The notes below the pieces were generated by a model that saw nothing but the letters and a program-made list of their open reading frames with translations, was not told the origin of the DNA and searched no databases. A program made the translations under genes and the position numbers. Below, in pieces: positions 1-9,443 of a DNA stretch of 64,000 nt. Within the stretch, counting starts at the first letter, position 1; every line of letters begins with the position of its first letter. This stretch comes from an uncultured Vibrio sp. Its GTDB lineage: Bacteria; Pseudomonadota; Gammaproteobacteria; Enterobacterales; Vibrionaceae. The stretch covers positions 1,612,001-1,676,000 of the forward strand of contig NZ_OY776223.1 of NCBI RefSeq assembly GCF_963675395.1. Direction: 5' to 3'.

Positions 1-32
1 GATTACCAGCAAAGCCCTTAAGAAAAAAGAAC

Positions 33-1082
33 CTAACAATCAAAACCATGAGCCCCTCTCTTGCTTATAAACCCTTTGTACCAAGGCATTGCTTTATTGA
101 TGCCATCTTGAATACGAAACCCTGGTGCATAACCTAACTTTTCTTCCGCCTTTGCAATATTTGCCTGTGAATGCCTTACATCACCTGCACGAAAATCTCG
201 ATAGGTTGGTTCCGTATCTAGATTAAGCCCTAAGCCGTTCAATGCGATTTGAATTGAACTGTAAAGCTCGTTCAATGTCGTTCTATCACCAACTGCTACG
301 TTGTAAACTTCGTCTTTTGCTTCTTCGTCAGCCGTTGCAGCTAATAGGTTCATTTGTACCACATTGTCGATATAGCAAAAGTCTCGGCTAGTCTCGCCAT
401 CGCCATTAATGTAGACATCTTCACCATTGAGCATTGCCGCCGTCCATTTTGGAATTACCGCAGCGTAAGCACCGTTTGGATCTTGTCTGCGGCCAAATAC
501 ATTAAAGTAACGGAGGCCAATAGTCTTAAAGCTATAAGTGCGTGCGTATACACCCGCATAAAGTTCGTTCACGTATTTGGTGACTGCGTAAGGAGAAAGA
601 GGGTTACCAATATTCTCTTCTACTTTTGGTAATGCTGGGTGGTCACCGTATGTTGAGCTGCTCGCCGCGTAGGTAAAACTACCTACCCCTTCTTCTTTTG
701 CTGCATCCAGCATGTTTAAAAAGCCAGTAATGTTCGTTGCGTTTGTTGTTAACGGATCAGCTATAGAACGAGGTACAGACCCCAGGGCCGCTTGGTGCAA
801 AACGTAGTCAACGCCTTTTACTGCTTGTTGGCAGGTTTTCGGTTCGCGGATATCACCTTCTATAAAAGTGAAACGATCCCATTGAGCTTCTGTTACTAAG
901 CTTTTGGCTTCATCTAAGTTGTGCTGATGCCCAGTTGAGAAGTTATCTAGGCCGACTACGGTTTGGTTAAGCTTAAGTAGTTTTTCAAGTAGATTCGAGC
1001 CAATAAAGCCTGCTACACCGGTAACTAACCACGTTTTTGGTGATTCAAGTATATGTTGTTGGATTTGTTCGTATTTGTTCAT
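33..1082 (-). CDS. wbpP: UDP-N-acetylglucosamine C4-epimerase (WbpP/TviC-like)
   Basis: Short-chain dehydrogenase-type sugar-nucleotide epimerase of 349 residues. A short N-terminal extension precedes the NAD-binding motif [10 protein letters not shown] at residues 21-30; the active site shows the serine run at 141-143 and the YxxxK pair Y165/K169. Family members (WbpP, TviC/VipB) interconvert UDP-GlcNAc and UDP-GalNAc, or the corresponding uronic acids. The gene is preceded by a UDP-HexNAc dehydrogenase, the usual partner, so together they should supply UDP-GalNAcA. It is the last gene of the wza operon visible here, and the operon may continue past the left edge. The family is clear; the exact substrate is inferred from the neighbour. 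Confidence 0.88.
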   Translation of the reverse strand: MNKYEQIQQHILESPKTWLVTGVAGFIGSNLLEKLLKLNQTVVGLDNFSTGHQHNLDEAKSLVTEAQWDRFTFIEGDIREPKTCQQAVKGVDYVLHQAALGSVPRSIADPLTTNATNITGFLNMLDAAKEEGVGSFTYAASSSTYGDHPALPKVEENIGNPLSPYAVTKYVNELYAGVYARTYSFKTIGLRYFNVFGRRQDPNGAYAAVIPKWTAAMLNGEDVYINGDGETSRDFCYIDNVVQMNLLAATADEEAKDEVYNVAVGDRTTLNELYSSIQIALNGLGLNLDTEPTYRDFRAGDVRHSQANIAKAEEKLGYAPGFRIQDGINKAMPWYKGFISKRGAHGFDC

Positions 1083-1275
1083 TGTAGTTTCCGTGGTGGG
1101 GAATGAGTGACATTACGTGAGGCTGTATGAACCGTGTAGTTAGATTCTGAATCACGTTCCTCGCTGTTCAGGATGACAATATTTAAGCTCGCAGTATTAA
1201 AACACTCGTTTCCTGCCCAAGACTAAGCTAAAGAGTGCAAGTATTTGTCTCCTTAGCTTTTAGCTTTGCCTTAGA
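1083..1275. other. Intergenic gap with a partial copy of the dispersed repeat
   Basis: This gap separates the dehydrogenase and epimerase genes, which in related clusters are often adjacent. It holds one half of the GGATGAC-ended repeat (annotated separately). I see no coding potential of its own. Confidence 0.6.
1142..1177. repeat. Dispersed intergenic inverted repeat, partial copy
   Basis: An imperfect stem pairs ATTCTGAA with TTCAGGAT around a GC-rich centre, ending in GGATGAC. It matches the right half of the larger repeat units found at about 9.1-9.4 kb, 39.0 kb and 62.5 kb. Confidence 0.75.
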
Positions 1276-2556
1276 TTAAAGACGCATATCTACGCTTTGT
1301 TTGTCTAAAACGTATTTTAGATCGTAGAGTACGTGTTCTGGTTTGCCTAGAGCACGAATTTTCTCGACACCCATTTGTTTAAATTCGTTGTGTGAGACTG
1401 CCATGATGATGGCATCGTAGAAGCCTTGCGTTTCTTTTTCATAAAGCGTTAGGCCATATTCACGCTGAGCCTCAGCATTTGAACACCAAGGGTCCATAAC
1501 ATCGACATTGATGTTGTACTCTTTTAGTTCAGAGATAATATCAACCACTTTGGTATTACGAAGGTCCGGGCAGTTTTCTTTAAACGTTAGACCCATCACA
1601 AGTACGTTTGCGCCTTCTACGTGAATACGTTTTTTCAGCATTTTCTTCACAAGTTGAGAAACAACGTATTGCCCCATACCATCGTTCAGGCGACGACCTG
1701 CTAAGATCATTTCTGGGTGGTAACCTGCCGCTTGCGCTTTATGCGTTAGGTAGTAAGGATCAACACCAATACAGTGACCACCCACTAGGCCTGGACGGAA
1801 CGGTAAAAAATTCCATTTAGTACCCGCAGCTTCTAATACTTCTAAAGTATCGATACCAAGCTTGTTGAAAATGATTGATAGCTCGTTGATCAATGCAATG
1901 TTGACATCACGCTGAGTGTTTTCGATGACTTTTGCTGCCTCTGCTACTTTAATAGACGAAGCTTTATGCGTACCTGCAGTAATGATTGATTTGTATAGTT
2001 GATCTACATATTCTGCTACTTCAGGCGTCGAGCCACTTGTCACTTTGAGGATATTCGTTACTCGGTGCTCTTTATCACCTGGATTGATACGCTCTGGCGA
2101 ATAACCCGCATAAAAGTCATGATTGAATTTAAGTCCAGAAACACGCTCAACCACAGGAATACAATCTTCTTCTGTTGCACCAGGGTATACGGTTGATTCA
2201 TAGATGATGATGTCACCTTGACTAACAATACTGCCCAACGCTTCAGATGCTTTGATTAATGGCGTCAAATCAGGCTGTTTATGCTCATCAATTGGGGTAG
2301 GGACGGTAACAATGTAAACATTGCACTGTTTTAGTTCTTGAAGAGAAGAAGTGTAAGAAAGGTCTTTTGCTTCAGCTAACTCGTTGTCACTGCATTCTAG
2401 TGTGCTATCACGACCTGCTGATAGTTCATTGACACGTAATTGATTGATATCAAACCCAATTGTGGGATATTTTTTACCAAATTCGACCGCAAGGGGTAAA
2501 CCGACATAACCTAGGCCAATAATACCAACTTTGGCATCTTGAACGTTGAATTTCAT
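1276..2556 (-). CDS. wbpO: UDP-N-acetyl-hexosamine 6-dehydrogenase (TviB/WbpO-like)
   Basis: UDP-sugar 6-dehydrogenase of 426 residues, the usual length for the WbpO/TviB branch. The NAD-binding glycine motif GLGYVGLP lies at 14-21, the conserved lysine near 209, and the catalytic cysteine C262 in [11 protein letters not shown]. The family oxidises UDP-GlcNAc or UDP-GalNAc at C6 in two NAD-dependent steps. With the C4-epimerase downstream, the expected product is UDP-GalNAcA for the capsular repeat. It is better matched to WbpO/TviB than to WecC, a separate copy of which lies at about 27.3-28.5 kb. Confidence 0.9.
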   Translation of the reverse strand: MKFNVQDAKVGIIGLGYVGLPLAVEFGKKYPTIGFDINQLRVNELSAGRDSTLECSDNELAEAKDLSYTSSLQELKQCNVYIVTVPTPIDEHKQPDLTPLIKASEALGSIVSQGDIIIYESTVYPGATEEDCIPVVERVSGLKFNHDFYAGYSPERINPGDKEHRVTNILKVTSGSTPEVAEYVDQLYKSIITAGTHKASSIKVAEAAKVIENTQRDVNIALINELSIIFNKLGIDTLEVLEAAGTKWNFLPFRPGLVGGHCIGVDPYYLTHKAQAAGYHPEMILAGRRLNDGMGQYVVSQLVKKMLKKRIHVEGANVLVMGLTFKENCPDLRNTKVVDIISELKEYNINVDVMDPWCSNAEAQREYGLTLYEKETQGFYDAIIMAVSHNEFKQMGVEKIRALGKPEHVLYDLKYVLDKQSVDMRL

Positions 2557-2726
2557 TTTAAATCCTTAACAACACTTGTTTTTATTCAGTTTTTCTTATC
2601 AATTATTATCGTAACACTTAATACGTACTTACTACTTCAAGCAACTACATATAATCACTGCTTGTAATGCCGTAATTTGCACTGATTTCTGATATCTTTG
2701 AAAGACCTTTGCCGACTTGATAAAAC

Positions 2727-3272
2727 TTATAGGTGTAGAGATTCACTTAACAAATCACCTTCAATATCCTTTATTGATAAGATAGGAGTTTCTGTTAACG
2801 GCCAATCAATATTAATTTTCGGGTCACTCCAAAGAATAGAACGTTCAGAAGATGGCTTATAGTAATTCGTACATTTATAGACAAACTCAGCTTCATCACT
2901 AGTCACATAAAATCCATGTGCAAAACCTTCTGGTACCCATAGCTGGCGTTTGTTCTCTGCCGATAGATAAACACCAACCCATTGTCCCAATGTTGGAGAA
3001 TCTTTACGAATATCTACTGCTACATCGAAAACCTCACCAGATACCACTCGAACCAATTTTCCTTGGGTATTTTCAGTCTGATAGTGAAGACCTCGTAAAA
3101 TCCCTTTTTTAGATTTTGAATGGTTGTCCTGAACAAAAGGGGTTGGCTTTCCTGTCACTAGCTCTTCAAAACGTTTTTGGTTCCATGTTTCCATAAAGAA
3201 GCCACGTTCATCACCAAAAACAGTGGGCTCAATGATTTTTACGTCTGGAATTTTAGTCTCGATAACTTTCAT
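2727..3272 (-). CDS. rfbC: dTDP-4-dehydrorhamnose 3,5-epimerase (copy 1)
   Basis: RmlC cupin of 181 residues, third step of dTDP-L-rhamnose synthesis. The catalytic pair is visible as H63 (in RGLHYQ) and Y132 (in FVYKCTNYY), with K72 in the active-site strand. It lies 6 bp after rfbD in a B-A-D-C order. A second copy at 22.5-23.0 kb is nearly identical over the first 140 residues but has an unrelated-looking C-terminal tail. Assignment is firm. Confidence 0.96.
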   Translation of the reverse strand: MKVIETKIPDVKIIEPTVFGDERGFFMETWNQKRFEELVTGKPTPFVQDNHSKSKKGILRGLHYQTENTQGKLVRVVSGEVFDVAVDIRKDSPTLGQWVGVYLSAENKRQLWVPEGFAHGFYVTSDEAEFVYKCTNYYKPSSERSILWSDPKINIDWPLTETPILSIKDIEGDLLSESLHL

Positions 3273-3278
3273 AATTTA

Positions 3279-4151
3279 CTACTTATAAGCTTGAATATTT
3301 TCTAAGGCAGCGTTCCAGTCACTTGGCTTAATACCGAACTGATTTCCTATATTTCTGCAATCTAGTTGTGAGTTTGCTGGACGTTTAGCTGGTGTTGGGT
3401 AAGCAGAAGTTGGGATAGACGATAGTTTAGGTTGCTTATTTAATACACCTTTACTTTCTGCCAGCTGAAATATTTTAGCTGCAAAGTCATACCAACTCGC
3501 ATAAGGCATCCCAGAGAAATGATACGTACCCCATTTAGGCTGTTGCCCCTGCTCGATGTATTCAATCATCGCAATGAGAGCATCTGCTATATCACCCGCA
3601 TAAGTAGGGCCACCAAATTGGTCTCCCACAATGCTTAACTCATCGCGCGTCTGAGCAAGACGAAGCATAGTCTTTACAAAGTTATTGCCGTGTTCACCAA
3701 ATACCCAAGCAGTTCGTAAAATAAGATGCTTGGGACAACTCTGTGCCACTGCTAATTCACCTGCTAACTTACTTTGACCGTAGACACCCTGAGGAGCAGT
3801 TGGATCGGACTCTAAATATGGTTTCTCACCTTCACCATCAAAGACGTAATCTGTTGAAATGTGCAATATCACTGCATTTACTTGTTGTGCCGCTTCAGCC
3901 AGGTATCGAGCGCCATCTCGATTGATTGCATTTGAAAGTCCAATTTCTTCTTCCGCACGGTCAACCGCCGTGTGTGCCGCCGCATTAATAATATAATCAG
4001 GCTTAAAATCAGAAACGGTTTTATGAACTGCTTTTTGGTCAGTAATATCTAGCTCTTTTCGATCAAGAGCCAATATTTCCGTTTTGTTTTTTAAACGCTC
4101 AGTTAAGCAATGGCCTACCTGGCCATTGCATCCGGTAATTAAGACTCTCAT
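3279..4151 (-). CDS. rfbD: dTDP-4-dehydrorhamnose reductase (copy 1)
   Basis: RmlD reductase of 290 residues, last step to dTDP-L-rhamnose, using NAD(P)H. It shows the nucleotide-binding motif GCNGQVG at 7-13, T100 in the HISTDYVF strand, and the catalytic Y124xxxK128. It sits between rfbA and rfbC with short gaps. The paralogue at 23.0-23.9 kb shares these motifs. Confidence 0.96.
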   Translation of the reverse strand: MRVLITGCNGQVGHCLTERLKNKTEILALDRKELDITDQKAVHKTVSDFKPDYIINAAAHTAVDRAEEEIGLSNAINRDGARYLAEAAQQVNAVILHISTDYVFDGEGEKPYLESDPTAPQGVYGQSKLAGELAVAQSCPKHLILRTAWVFGEHGNNFVKTMLRLAQTRDELSIVGDQFGGPTYAGDIADALIAMIEYIEQGQQPKWGTYHFSGMPYASWYDFAAKIFQLAESKGVLNKQPKLSSIPTSAYPTPAKRPANSQLDCRNIGNQFGIKPSDWNAALENIQAYK

Positions 4152-4163
4152 TACTTTCCCTAA

Positions 4164-5033
4164 CTATTTCAGTAAAGACTTTAAATACTGACCATAGCCA
4201 TTCTTTAACATTGGTTGTGCCAGAGACTTTAATTCAGTGTCACTCAACCAACCGTTTCGCCATGCGATCTCTTCTAAACAGGCAACTTTTAAACCTTGAA
4301 CATTTTCAATAGTCTGAACAAATGAAGAAGCTTCATGCAGGCTTCCATGAGTACCGGTATCTAGCCAAGCAAAGCCTCGACCAAATAATTCAACATTAAG
4401 TGAGCCATCGTTTAGGTACATCTCATTTAACGTGGTGATTTCTAGCTCACCACGGGCGGAAGGCTTAACTTGCTTTGCCAACTCCACCACTCGGTTGTCG
4501 TAAAAATATAACCCCGTGACCGCATAGTTAGATTTAGGAGTAGCTGGCTTTTCTTCAATTGATATCGCTTTCATGTTCTCGTCAAACTCGACAACACCAA
4601 AACGGTCTGGGTCTTTTACTTGGTAGCCAAATACGGTCGCTAGTCCTTGAGAAGTAAGTTCTCGGGCTCGGTGCAATTGTTGACCAAACGACTGGCCATA
4701 GAAAATATTATCACCTAATACTAAACAGACTGAGTCATCACCGATGAACTCTTCTCCAATAATGAAAGCCTGAGCCAAACCGTCTGGGCTCGGTTGCACC
4801 GCGTATTGCAGATTAATCCCAAAGTCGCTGCCATCACCTAGCAGACGTTTAAAGCTGTCGTTATCTTCTGGAGTCGTAATAATTAGAATGTCTTTAATAC
4901 CGGCCAACATTAATGTTGAAAGCGGGTAATAAATCATCGGCTTATCGTAAACCGGTAATAACTGCTTCGACACACCGCGGGTAATTGGGTACAAGCGAGT
5001 ACCTGAACCACCAGCTAAAATAATCCCTTTCAT
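4164..5033 (-). CDS. rfbA: Glucose-1-phosphate thymidylyltransferase (copy 1)
   Basis: RmlA, 289 residues, makes dTDP-glucose from dTTP and glucose-1-phosphate. The nucleotidyltransferase signature [20 protein letters not shown] is intact at residues 8-27, and [17 protein letters not shown] follows, as in all RmlA enzymes. It starts 2 bp after the end of rfbB. The enzyme is normally feedback-inhibited by dTDP-rhamnose. Confidence 0.97.
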   Translation of the reverse strand: MKGIILAGGSGTRLYPITRGVSKQLLPVYDKPMIYYPLSTLMLAGIKDILIITTPEDNDSFKRLLGDGSDFGINLQYAVQPSPDGLAQAFIIGEEFIGDDSVCLVLGDNIFYGQSFGQQLHRARELTSQGLATVFGYQVKDPDRFGVVEFDENMKAISIEEKPATPKSNYAVTGLYFYDNRVVELAKQVKPSARGELEITTLNEMYLNDGSLNVELFGRGFAWLDTGTHGSLHEASSFVQTIENVQGLKVACLEEIAWRNGWLSDTELKSLAQPMLKNGYGQYLKSLLK

Positions 5034-5035
5034 TC

Positions 5036-6100
5036 TTATTCTCCCGCTCCCAGACGCTCACGACTGTATGAGCCATCTAGTACACGGCTCCACCACTCTT
5101 TATTATTTAGGTACCATTCCACTGTTTTACGAATGCCCGACTCGAACGTTTCTTGTGGTGTCCAGCCAAGTTCACGTTCTATTTTTGCCGCATCAATCGC
5201 ATAGCGGACATCGTGTCCAGGTCGATCGGTTACATAGGTGATGAGATCTTGGTATTGCGCCACGCCTTCCGGCTTGATTGGGACTAACTCTTCCAATAGT
5301 AAACAAATCGTCTTCACGACTTCAATGTTCGCTTTTTCGTTATGACCACCGATGTTGTAGGTTTCACCTACTTCGCCTTCAGTGGCAACTTTGTAAAGCG
5401 CACGGGCATGATCTTCGACAAACAACCAGTCACGAATTTGCATACCATCGCCATACACAGGCAGCGCTTTACCATCCAATGCATTTAGTATCATTAGAGG
5501 GATCAGTTTTTCTGGGAAGTGGAAAGGACCGTAGTTATTTGAACAGTTCGTCACGAGGGTTGGTAAGCCATAGGTGCGTTGCCATGCACGAACTAAATGG
5601 TCACTCGAAGCTTTCGATGCTGAATAAGGAGAGGAAGGGGCATAAGAAGTGGTTTCGGTAAACAGGTCGTCCGTGCCTTCTAAATCTCCATAAACTTCAT
5701 CAGTGGAGATATGGTGGAAACGAAAGGCTGATTTACGATTGGCGTCAAGCTTATTCCAATATGCTCTGGCAGCCTCTAATAGGGTATAAGTGCCGACAAT
5801 ATTCGTTTCGATAAACGCAGCAGGGCCATCTATAGAGCGGTCAACGTGAGATTCCGCGGCCAAATGCATGACAGCGTCTGGCTGGTATTTTTCAAAAACC
5901 GCATCAAGCGCATTTCGATCACAAATATCAACTTGCTCAAACGCATAACGTTCGCTGTTTTCTACTGAAGTTAATGACTCTAAATTGCCTGCATAAGTTA
6001 GTTTATCAACGTTAACAACACTGTCTGACGTATTATTAACGATGTGTCTGACGACTGCAGATCCGATAAAACCTGCACCACCGGTTACTAAAATTTTCAT
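5036..6100 (-). CDS. rfbB: dTDP-glucose 4,6-dehydratase (copy 1)
   Basis: RmlB, 354 residues, an extended SDR that converts dTDP-glucose to dTDP-4-keto-6-deoxyglucose. Visible features are TGGAGFIGS at 6-14, the active-site triad segment STDEVYG with T133-D134-E135, and Y159xxxK163. It is the first gene of the rfbBADC group downstream of wzc, after a 224-bp gap. A paralogue of the same length lies at 24.8-25.9 kb. Confidence 0.97.
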   Translation of the reverse strand: MKILVTGGAGFIGSAVVRHIVNNTSDSVVNVDKLTYAGNLESLTSVENSERYAFEQVDICDRNALDAVFEKYQPDAVMHLAAESHVDRSIDGPAAFIETNIVGTYTLLEAARAYWNKLDANRKSAFRFHHISTDEVYGDLEGTDDLFTETTSYAPSSPYSASKASSDHLVRAWQRTYGLPTLVTNCSNNYGPFHFPEKLIPLMILNALDGKALPVYGDGMQIRDWLFVEDHARALYKVATEGEVGETYNIGGHNEKANIEVVKTICLLLEELVPIKPEGVAQYQDLITYVTDRPGHDVRYAIDAAKIERELGWTPQETFESGIRKTVEWYLNNKEWWSRVLDGSYSRERLGAGE

Positions 6101-6268
6101 GTTGTCTCTTAATTATTTTATGTAAAAGCCTGAACAATCACGAAGATTTTACATTCGAAAATTGTTTTTATTCACTATTCCATCTCAGACTCTAGCCAAG
6201 CCAGAGACAGTTTTTATCCATTTTGAGACAGTCAGTTTTCACTAACTATCTGTAATTGCTTGATTTGG

Positions 6269-6302
6269 CCTATTTTGGCACCCCTACCCCAATAGGCCTT
6301 CC
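6269..6302. repeat. Inverted repeat between wzc and rfbB
   Basis: An 8-bp stem (GGCCTATT / AATAGGCC) encloses a C-rich loop in the wzc-rfbB gap. There is no T-tract after it on either strand, so I do not call it a terminator; it could stabilise an mRNA end. Confidence 0.4.
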
Positions 6303-6324
6303 AGCTTAAATATATTTCAATCCA

Positions 6325-8490
6325 TTAAGCTTTATTACTTGAATACTCATAGTTGTAATACCCATAGCCATAAGAGCTTGAGGCTTTTTTCTCGATTGCG
6401 TTAAAGATAACGCCTTTTACTTCAATGCCTGATTGCTGGAATCGGCCGCGTGCGACATCTATTTCTTTTGCGGTATTTTCACCGAAACGGGCAACCATTA
6501 GCGTAGTACCAGCAAAAGCACCGACAATACTTGGATCAGTCACGGCAAGCACAGGTGGCGTATCGAAAATCACCAAGTCATAGTTTTGGGAAGCCCAATC
6601 AACTAACTCTTTCAGGCGAGGATGCATTAGCAGCTCTGAAGGGTTTGGCGGTAATTGACCACGGGTAATCACGTCTAAGTTTTCAATTTGGGTGGTTTTG
6701 ACTGCTTGGTTGGTATCAATTTTACCGCTCAATAAGTCCGACAGTCCGTTATTCGCATTTACTCCCAACGAGTTTTGTAAGTGGCCTTTACGCATATCTG
6801 CGTCAATAAGTAATACTTTTTGGCCAGTTTTCGCCGTCACTGCCGCAAAGTTGGTAGAAATAAATGATTTACCAATACCAGGCGCAGGACCAGAGATCAT
6901 AAGTACATTATTTTTCGCTTCCATCATCGCAAAATGGAGGCTGGTGCGTAAGCCACGTAGTGCTTCGATAGAAAGATCGGCAGGGTTAAGCTCTGCCAGC
7001 AATGGCTGCTCCTTGCTTTTCTTTTGACGCATCACCTTATTAGCGATATCAAGCTGCAGCACCGATTTAGGCACACTGGCATAAACGGCTAAGCCGATTG
7101 CTTCAATCTCATCCGGAGATTCCACACCTTTATGAAGTGCAGCCTTAACCAGTGCAAATGCAACACTCAGCATCCCCCCCATCAAGGTTGCTAACACAAC
7201 AATTAACGGCTTTTTCGGCTTAACGGGCGCGGCATAAGACTGAGCGCTATCAAGAATGCGTACATTGCCCACCGTGCCAGCTTTAATAACGCTCAGCTCC
7301 TGCACTTTATTAAGCAGTTGAATATAAATTTGTTGGTTCACTTCAACGTCACGCGTCATGCGCAGCACTTCACGTTGGGTTTTTGGTAACTTTTGAATTT
7401 GCTGATTTAAACGCTCTTTTTCGCTTAACAAGGTTGCACGTTTATCCAGTAAAGATTTGTACGCAGGGTGGTCTTTGGTAAAGCGTTGGCTAATCTCGCT
7501 CTCCTTGAATGTCAGTTCATTCAACTGAGCTTCAAGTTCAACCATCACGGTCAACGTTGACTGCGCTTCTAACCCTAAGTCAACAGATTCGTTATCCTGT
7601 CGATATTGATTGAGTAAATCTTCTGCTGTCGTTAAGCTGTCCTTGATGTCAGGCAGACGCTCTTTTAGAAAAGCCAAACTTTGTTCTGCTTCAGCCGATT
7701 GTCGCTCTACATTTTGTAGAAAGTAAGTTTGGCTAATGTGATTTAGGATATTAGTGATTTGGCTGCGGTCTTCGCCAACAAAACTAAGTTGCAATATTCC
7801 CGTCTGCTTGCCACGTTCGCTAATAGAAAGATTTTGCTTTAGCCATTCAATTGCTTCCAAACGGCTGCGTTTAGCGATATTAAACTTTTGCCCATTCTGT
7901 GAGTGGATTGAGGTGATAAACAGTTCATAACCGTTACTCTTAGCTAACTTGCCTGCTTTTCCCTCTAGGACTACCTGTTCGTCTTCACGAATTAACTGAT
8001 ATGTTTGCTGTTCGGCGTCTGTTACCACTAGATGATGCTTTAATCCCATTGCAAAGTCGGGGATTGTATAGCGGTTAACTGCAATCTGATTTACGTCACC
8101 AGACATACGCGCTAAGCCTTTGCCGATAACAGGAAAGTACTGAGGTGTAGAGACCGTAGTTAAGTTAAACTTATCAACCGTATCGCCTAAAATCATGCGC
8201 GATTTGATGATTTCAATTTCTGTGGTCGCAGAAGACTCTTGGGTGAAAAGTTCTCCCATGTCCCCAACCAAAGAGCCAATGCCACCTGAGTTTTTAGACT
8301 CAATTTGCAGCAGCGCATCCGCTTTGTAGACAGGCGTGGATAGCAGTGCGACCGCTACCCCTCCGACAGCAAATAAAAAGGTGGTAACTAAGATGGTCCA
8401 TTTCGCGTCTAGCAAGATGCCAAACAGTTTGCCTAAGTCCACTACGTCTGAAGCGGATTCTGTAGCGGGTCTTTGTTGTGGTGTTGTCAT
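6325..8490 (-). CDS. wzc: Tyrosine-protein kinase / polysaccharide co-polymerase Wzc
   Basis: Inner-membrane BY-kinase of 721 residues. Transmembrane helices at about 31-51 and 428-448 bracket the large periplasmic Wzz-type domain. The cytoplasmic kinase has Walker A GPAPGIGKS (534-542, K541), Walker A' LLIDADMR (560-567) and Walker B LVIFDTPP (639-646). The C-terminal tyrosine cluster has six Tyr between 707 and 716. Cycling phosphorylation of this tail, reversed by Wzb, drives capsule polymerisation and export through Wza. It is the third gene of the wza-wzb-wzc set, and all catalytic motifs are intact. Confidence 0.97.
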   Translation of the reverse strand: MTTPQQRPATESASDVVDLGKLFGILLDAKWTILVTTFLFAVGGVAVALLSTPVYKADALLQIESKNSGGIGSLVGDMGELFTQESSATTEIEIIKSRMILGDTVDKFNLTTVSTPQYFPVIGKGLARMSGDVNQIAVNRYTIPDFAMGLKHHLVVTDAEQQTYQLIREDEQVVLEGKAGKLAKSNGYELFITSIHSQNGQKFNIAKRSRLEAIEWLKQNLSISERGKQTGILQLSFVGEDRSQITNILNHISQTYFLQNVERQSAEAEQSLAFLKERLPDIKDSLTTAEDLLNQYRQDNESVDLGLEAQSTLTVMVELEAQLNELTFKESEISQRFTKDHPAYKSLLDKRATLLSEKERLNQQIQKLPKTQREVLRMTRDVEVNQQIYIQLLNKVQELSVIKAGTVGNVRILDSAQSYAAPVKPKKPLIVVLATLMGGMLSVAFALVKAALHKGVESPDEIEAIGLAVYASVPKSVLQLDIANKVMRQKKSKEQPLLAELNPADLSIEALRGLRTSLHFAMMEAKNNVLMISGPAPGIGKSFISTNFAAVTAKTGQKVLLIDADMRKGHLQNSLGVNANNGLSDLLSGKIDTNQAVKTTQIENLDVITRGQLPPNPSELLMHPRLKELVDWASQNYDLVIFDTPPVLAVTDPSIVGAFAGTTLMVARFGENTAKEIDVARGRFQQSGIEVKGVIFNAIEKKASSSYGYGYYNYEYSSNKA

Positions 8491-8577
8491 AATTGATGCT
8501 GATTCTTATGTTAAAACAATCGCCCCTAGTGGGGCAATTTGATAAGTAACTTGTGAGTTTAACTAGAGAAGTAAGCG

Positions 8578-9021
8578 TTATTTCAGCTTTGCCGCCCAAG
8601 CATGAGCAGATTCTTCAATAAGCTTGTAAGCGTGATCGAACGCCTCTCTACTTTGCCGATACGGGTCTGGAATATCACATTGGTCCACCCATTGCCCAAA
8701 TAGCATGGTTTTACCTCGGGCTTCTGGCGCGATTTGGGTCAATGCTTCTTTATGCGCTTTTTCCATTACAAGAATTAGATCATATTGAGCACATAGTTCT
8801 GACGTGAGCTGTTTCGCTTGATGCTCAGCTAAATCCACACCATGCTCAGCAGCCACTTGCTGGGCCATAGAATCCGCAGCCTTACCAACTAGGCCACTCT
8901 TTTTGGCAGCTATGCCTGAAGAGTCTACCGTTTTATTCGGCAATAGACTTTTGAGAATTGCCTCACCAGTTGGAGAGCGGCAAATATTCCCGACACACAC
9001 AACTAAGATTTTGTTAAACAT
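8578..9021 (-). CDS. wzb: Low-molecular-weight protein-tyrosine phosphatase Wzb
   Basis: Cytoplasmic phosphatase of 147 residues that dephosphorylates Wzc. The P-loop CVGNICRS (C9 to S16, with R15) and the general-acid loop DPY (D119-Y121) are intact. It lies 87 bp upstream of wzc. It is separated from wza by an unusually long gap filled with a duplicated repeat, although these genes are normally adjacent. Confidence 0.96.
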   Translation of the reverse strand: MFNKILVVCVGNICRSPTGEAILKSLLPNKTVDSSGIAAKKSGLVGKAADSMAQQVAAEHGVDLAEHQAKQLTSELCAQYDLILVMEKAHKEALTQIAPEARGKTMLFGQWVDQCDIPDPYRQSREAFDHAYKLIEESAHAWAAKLK

Positions 9022-9060
9022 GGATCACGCCTATAGTGAAAAAAGTCTATGTTCTATTAA

Positions 9061-9223
9061 TACCAGTCACTTAACGAGACTCTTAGAGCGTCATTCCAGC
9101 GAGCCTTAGTGAGACTAGGAATCTAATATCAGCGCACTGAGAATTACAGAAATACCTTTAACAACCAAGTACTCGGATAAAAGATCCTGAATCACGCTCC
9201 TTCGTCGCTGTTCAGGATGACGG
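9061..9223. repeat. Dispersed inverted-repeat element, tandem copy 1
   Basis: The unit begins TACCAGTCACTTAACGA, then a hairpin segment GCGTCATTCCAGCGAG...CTAGGAATCT, a middle with AGTACTCGG, and a second hairpin ATCCTGAA...TTCAGGATGACGG. The outer ends are inversely related (GTCATTCC against GGATGAC). Related copies occur at about 1.15, 31.0, 39.0 and 62.5 kb. Confidence 0.88.
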
Positions 9224-9242
9224 CATTACTTTAGTCTACAAC

Positions 9243-9403
9243 TACCAGTCACTTAACGACTATTAGAGCGTCATTCCAGCGAGTCTTAGCCAGACTAGGA
9301 ATCTAATATCAGCGCACTGAGAATTGCAGAAATACCTTTAACAACCAAGTACTCGGATAAAAGATCCTGAATCACGCTCCTTCGTCGCTGTTCAGGATGA
9401 CGG
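9243..9403. repeat. Dispersed inverted-repeat element, tandem copy 2
   Basis: Nearly identical to the preceding unit at an offset of 180-182 bp. From the shared ATCTAATATCAGC onward, only one base (attACAG against attGCAG) differs before the end of the unit. The few other differences lie in the first 60 bp. Confidence 0.88.
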
Positions 9404-9443
9404 TAGGTCCTACCTGCTGTTAAATAAGCGGTATTACTTTGGT

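Larger units (their letters stand above)
9022..9443. other. Long wza-wzb gap occupied by tandem repeats
   Basis: This 422-bp gap inside an otherwise compact operon has no credible ORF. Most of it is two copies of a repeat unit with a period of about 180 bp, annotated separately. Any transcript from wza to wzb would carry several stable hairpins here. Confidence 0.8.

Noticed and set aside
9061..9403. CRISPR array
   Set aside because: Only two long units of about 180 bp with no unique short spacers; the units are palindromic and match dispersed copies elsewhere.
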